From: Margaritifera margaritifera
Taxonomy: Eukaryota > Mollusca > Bivalvia > Unionida > Margaritiferidae
Length of the DNA stretch: 64,000 bases
NCBI GenBank assembly: GCA_029931535.1
Contig: JAQPZY010000679.1
Coordinates: 267,874 to 331,873 of the forward strand
Direction: 5' to 3'
Positions within the stretch are counted from its first letter, which is position 1, and each line of letters opens with the position of its first letter. Below are positions 61,879-64,000 of this stretch, piece after piece. The translations under genes were made by a program, and so were the position numbers. A model generated the notes under the pieces. That model was not told where the DNA came from. It worked only from the letters and a program-made list of their open reading frames with translations, and did not search any database.

Positions 61879-64000
61879 TAGAGAGGTTCTAGATTAACCA
61901 GTCTTTTAAAAGTCATACATTTTGTACAACATATATGCAATACTCATTAAACACCATAATAATTACTTATCTGTCAAAGTAAAAAAAAAACATGCGAAAA
62001 AGTTTCCATTTACGTGGAAACATGCTCTAGTTCAGTGAGTATCGTATAGACAATTGAAATGGTGCAAGATCAGAAACACCACACCTCCAATAATATAGAA
62101 ACATTTTTATGATTATCAATTCGTTATATCTCTCAATAACTGCAACAGTCACTTCTTCCAACTATGTAAAAATATATATCCCAAACTCGTCAGTTTTTTA
62201 CGTTCGAGCAATGTTTAAGCCCATGTTTATTGGATTGATGTGTTTCTCAGCATGATACTCTTAAATTGCAGATAAATGCAAGATACATATATCTACTGCC
62301 ATGGAATTATGATATAGTTGCATATGTAAAAAAGATGCAAGAATGTACATTTCAAATGTCACAGTCAAGTATCCATCAAACACGACAGTGGATATATGAC
62401 CATACAGATTCATACCGATTCATAGAATAACACATCTAACTCTTGGCCACATATAACGCAGAAGAAAAGAAAGAAAGAAAAATTCCAAATAATATATGCA
62501 ATGACCAAAGGTCATGATTGTAATTACAACCTCAGAATACGCTCTCATAACCTCCAGGTGTTGTGTTTTATCAGTGTGCTATTTGTGCCCATATTATGAG
62601 TCATTTTGGAACGGAAACAATCAATTTACACACAAATGTGGGCAGTGGCATTTTCATAGTTTAGCATCTTAAATCCCCCTCACCGTACTAAAGCTTACGT
62701 TGATGTATACCAAAAAAGCATTTTTCAAAACTATGGTATAAAACCACGGGAAGTTAACGTATATTTTTTGTAGTAACAATGTCTTGGCATTTTTGCTGTC
62801 CTTCAAATGTAAATCTTTAACATTAAAGACTAAAATACTTGCTTCAGTAATGTAATGTACAGTCGAATACAAAGTATGCGCGGACCAGCTAGCTAGGACA
62901 TACAAAACATATGTGTTTGGCTGCGATAAGGTTGTTACGATGCAGAACGAACTATACGATGCTATTCGATTATATGCTACAATACTACTATACTGTGGAA
63001 GACATAAACACTACCTTTGTCTTAACATCTTTTTACTTCGTGACTAAAAATATGAATTTTTACAAAGGTGTTGTAACATGAGGAGAGTTATCAGGAAAGA
63101 TTTTGTCTAAGTCTTCGTCGGCAGTACGAATGGACAATCATCATGTGGTTATCCTCTCTCATACTTTGGCTTCTGTCATGAATCTCTCTTCTCGCTGAGA
63201 TACTCTCTCCGAAATACGCGGTAGTATGACCACCATTTCTAACAACAGTAAGCGCTCTTATTATATTTTGCTATTATTGTATACAAGCGTAATATTATCA
63301 TTTATTTTCAAACCAAACCACGCCTTTAACTTCATATGTACTTCGATAAAATGTCTTGTCATGAATACCTTCAAAATGACAAACTATTGTGAGCACCAAA
63401 TACCTAGGTTCTTTTATTTCTTTAGATGCCTTTCCAAGTAATCTAATACATTCTACTCTGCGCTATTTAAACTTGGCGAATCACAGTACTAGCATTTAGC
63501 CTGCAAACTATTTGTAACAAATGTCATGCAATACGTGCTGAAATAAAACTCACCCTGAGAACTAAATGGTCTATTTTGGTTAAAGTAAAAATTGTAGACA
63601 TTCCAAAAAAGAAGAATATTTTTAGTTCAATAATTTGTATACTGAAAATCATAATTATATCCCGAAAAAAAATATTTAAAAAAAATTAAGAAAAGATAAT
63701 AATAATAATCTCATGTAAGGTGTCAACGAATATTCACATGGGTAAAAATTGTCGCAGAGATTTGAGCACGGTTCATAAACTGATTATTTCTTTCTGGGTA
63801 TTCCATTAAAACAATCTCATGACACATTCCCTTTATTACGTTCTCCACGCATAACTTTATCTGGATATAATTTTTAGTACATGTTATAGTTTCTGATCTT
63901 AGAAGGCATTGTTTCGTGCTACGCATGATTTTCGTTCTTTGTCTTTAGCTTTGCATTAGGAGGTCAAAGTCATTTGGATGAAACGGATTCACGGTAATCA
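61879..64000. other. No gene seen
   Basis: Frames at 62669-62905 (minus), 63226-63441 (plus) and 63723-63926 (minus) have no recognisable domain or convincing splice context. Confidence 0.5.

Overview
The window looks like nuclear DNA of an invertebrate, most likely a bivalve mollusc. It is AT-rich, intron-bearing, full of (AT)n and (GA)n microsatellites and 26-59 bp minisatellites, and carries tRNA-derived SINEs with GTTAAAC tails, small hairpin MITEs, and ~150 bp 'GACCTTGACCTTGAAG / CCAAGTTTCATCC' monomers. These repeats are of a kind common in bivalves; the assignment is inference. Nothing prokaryotic (operons, CRISPR, Shine-Dalgarno sites) is present. Almost every long open frame lies inside a tandem repeat or microsatellite and is not a gene.

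One host gene is clearly supported. It lies on the minus strand: four exons (27484-27329, 20383-20232, 14645-14532, 9354-9112) with correct AG/GT borders and matching phases (1, 0, 0). Together they encode one complete MAM domain with all four conserved cysteines, a short basic C-terminal tail and a stop. Upstream exons were not found and probably lie beyond 27.5 kb or outside the window.

Layout: 1-4.3 kb, no gene. 4.3-6.8 kb, one half of an old duplication whose other half is at 44.7-47.5 kb. 9.1-27.5 kb, the MAM gene, with introns full of repeats, including a 59 bp array grown from the gene's own exon-2/donor border, a decayed copy of exon 2, and a Penelope-like element fragment. 29-30 kb, a tRNA-like head with a fourfold repeated A-box. 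31.45-32.81 kb, a dead pogo-type transposase whose helix-turn-helix segment has become a 19-copy 42 bp minisatellite. 36.6 and 48.6 kb, hairpin MITEs. 40.6-42.2 kb, a monomer array. 42.6-43.3 kb, a 26 bp array. 47.2 and 54.9-55.3 kb, SINEs. 53.2-54.85 kb, a dead LINE reverse transcriptase. 60.1-60.5 and 61.2-61.9 kb, further arrays. Most of the remainder shows nothing recognisable.

The most interesting theme is that three tandem arrays (19.3-20.3, 29.0-29.2 and 32.0-32.8 kb) have a recognisable functional 'seed': a coding exon end with its splice donor, a tRNA-like A-box, and a transposase DNA-binding helix.
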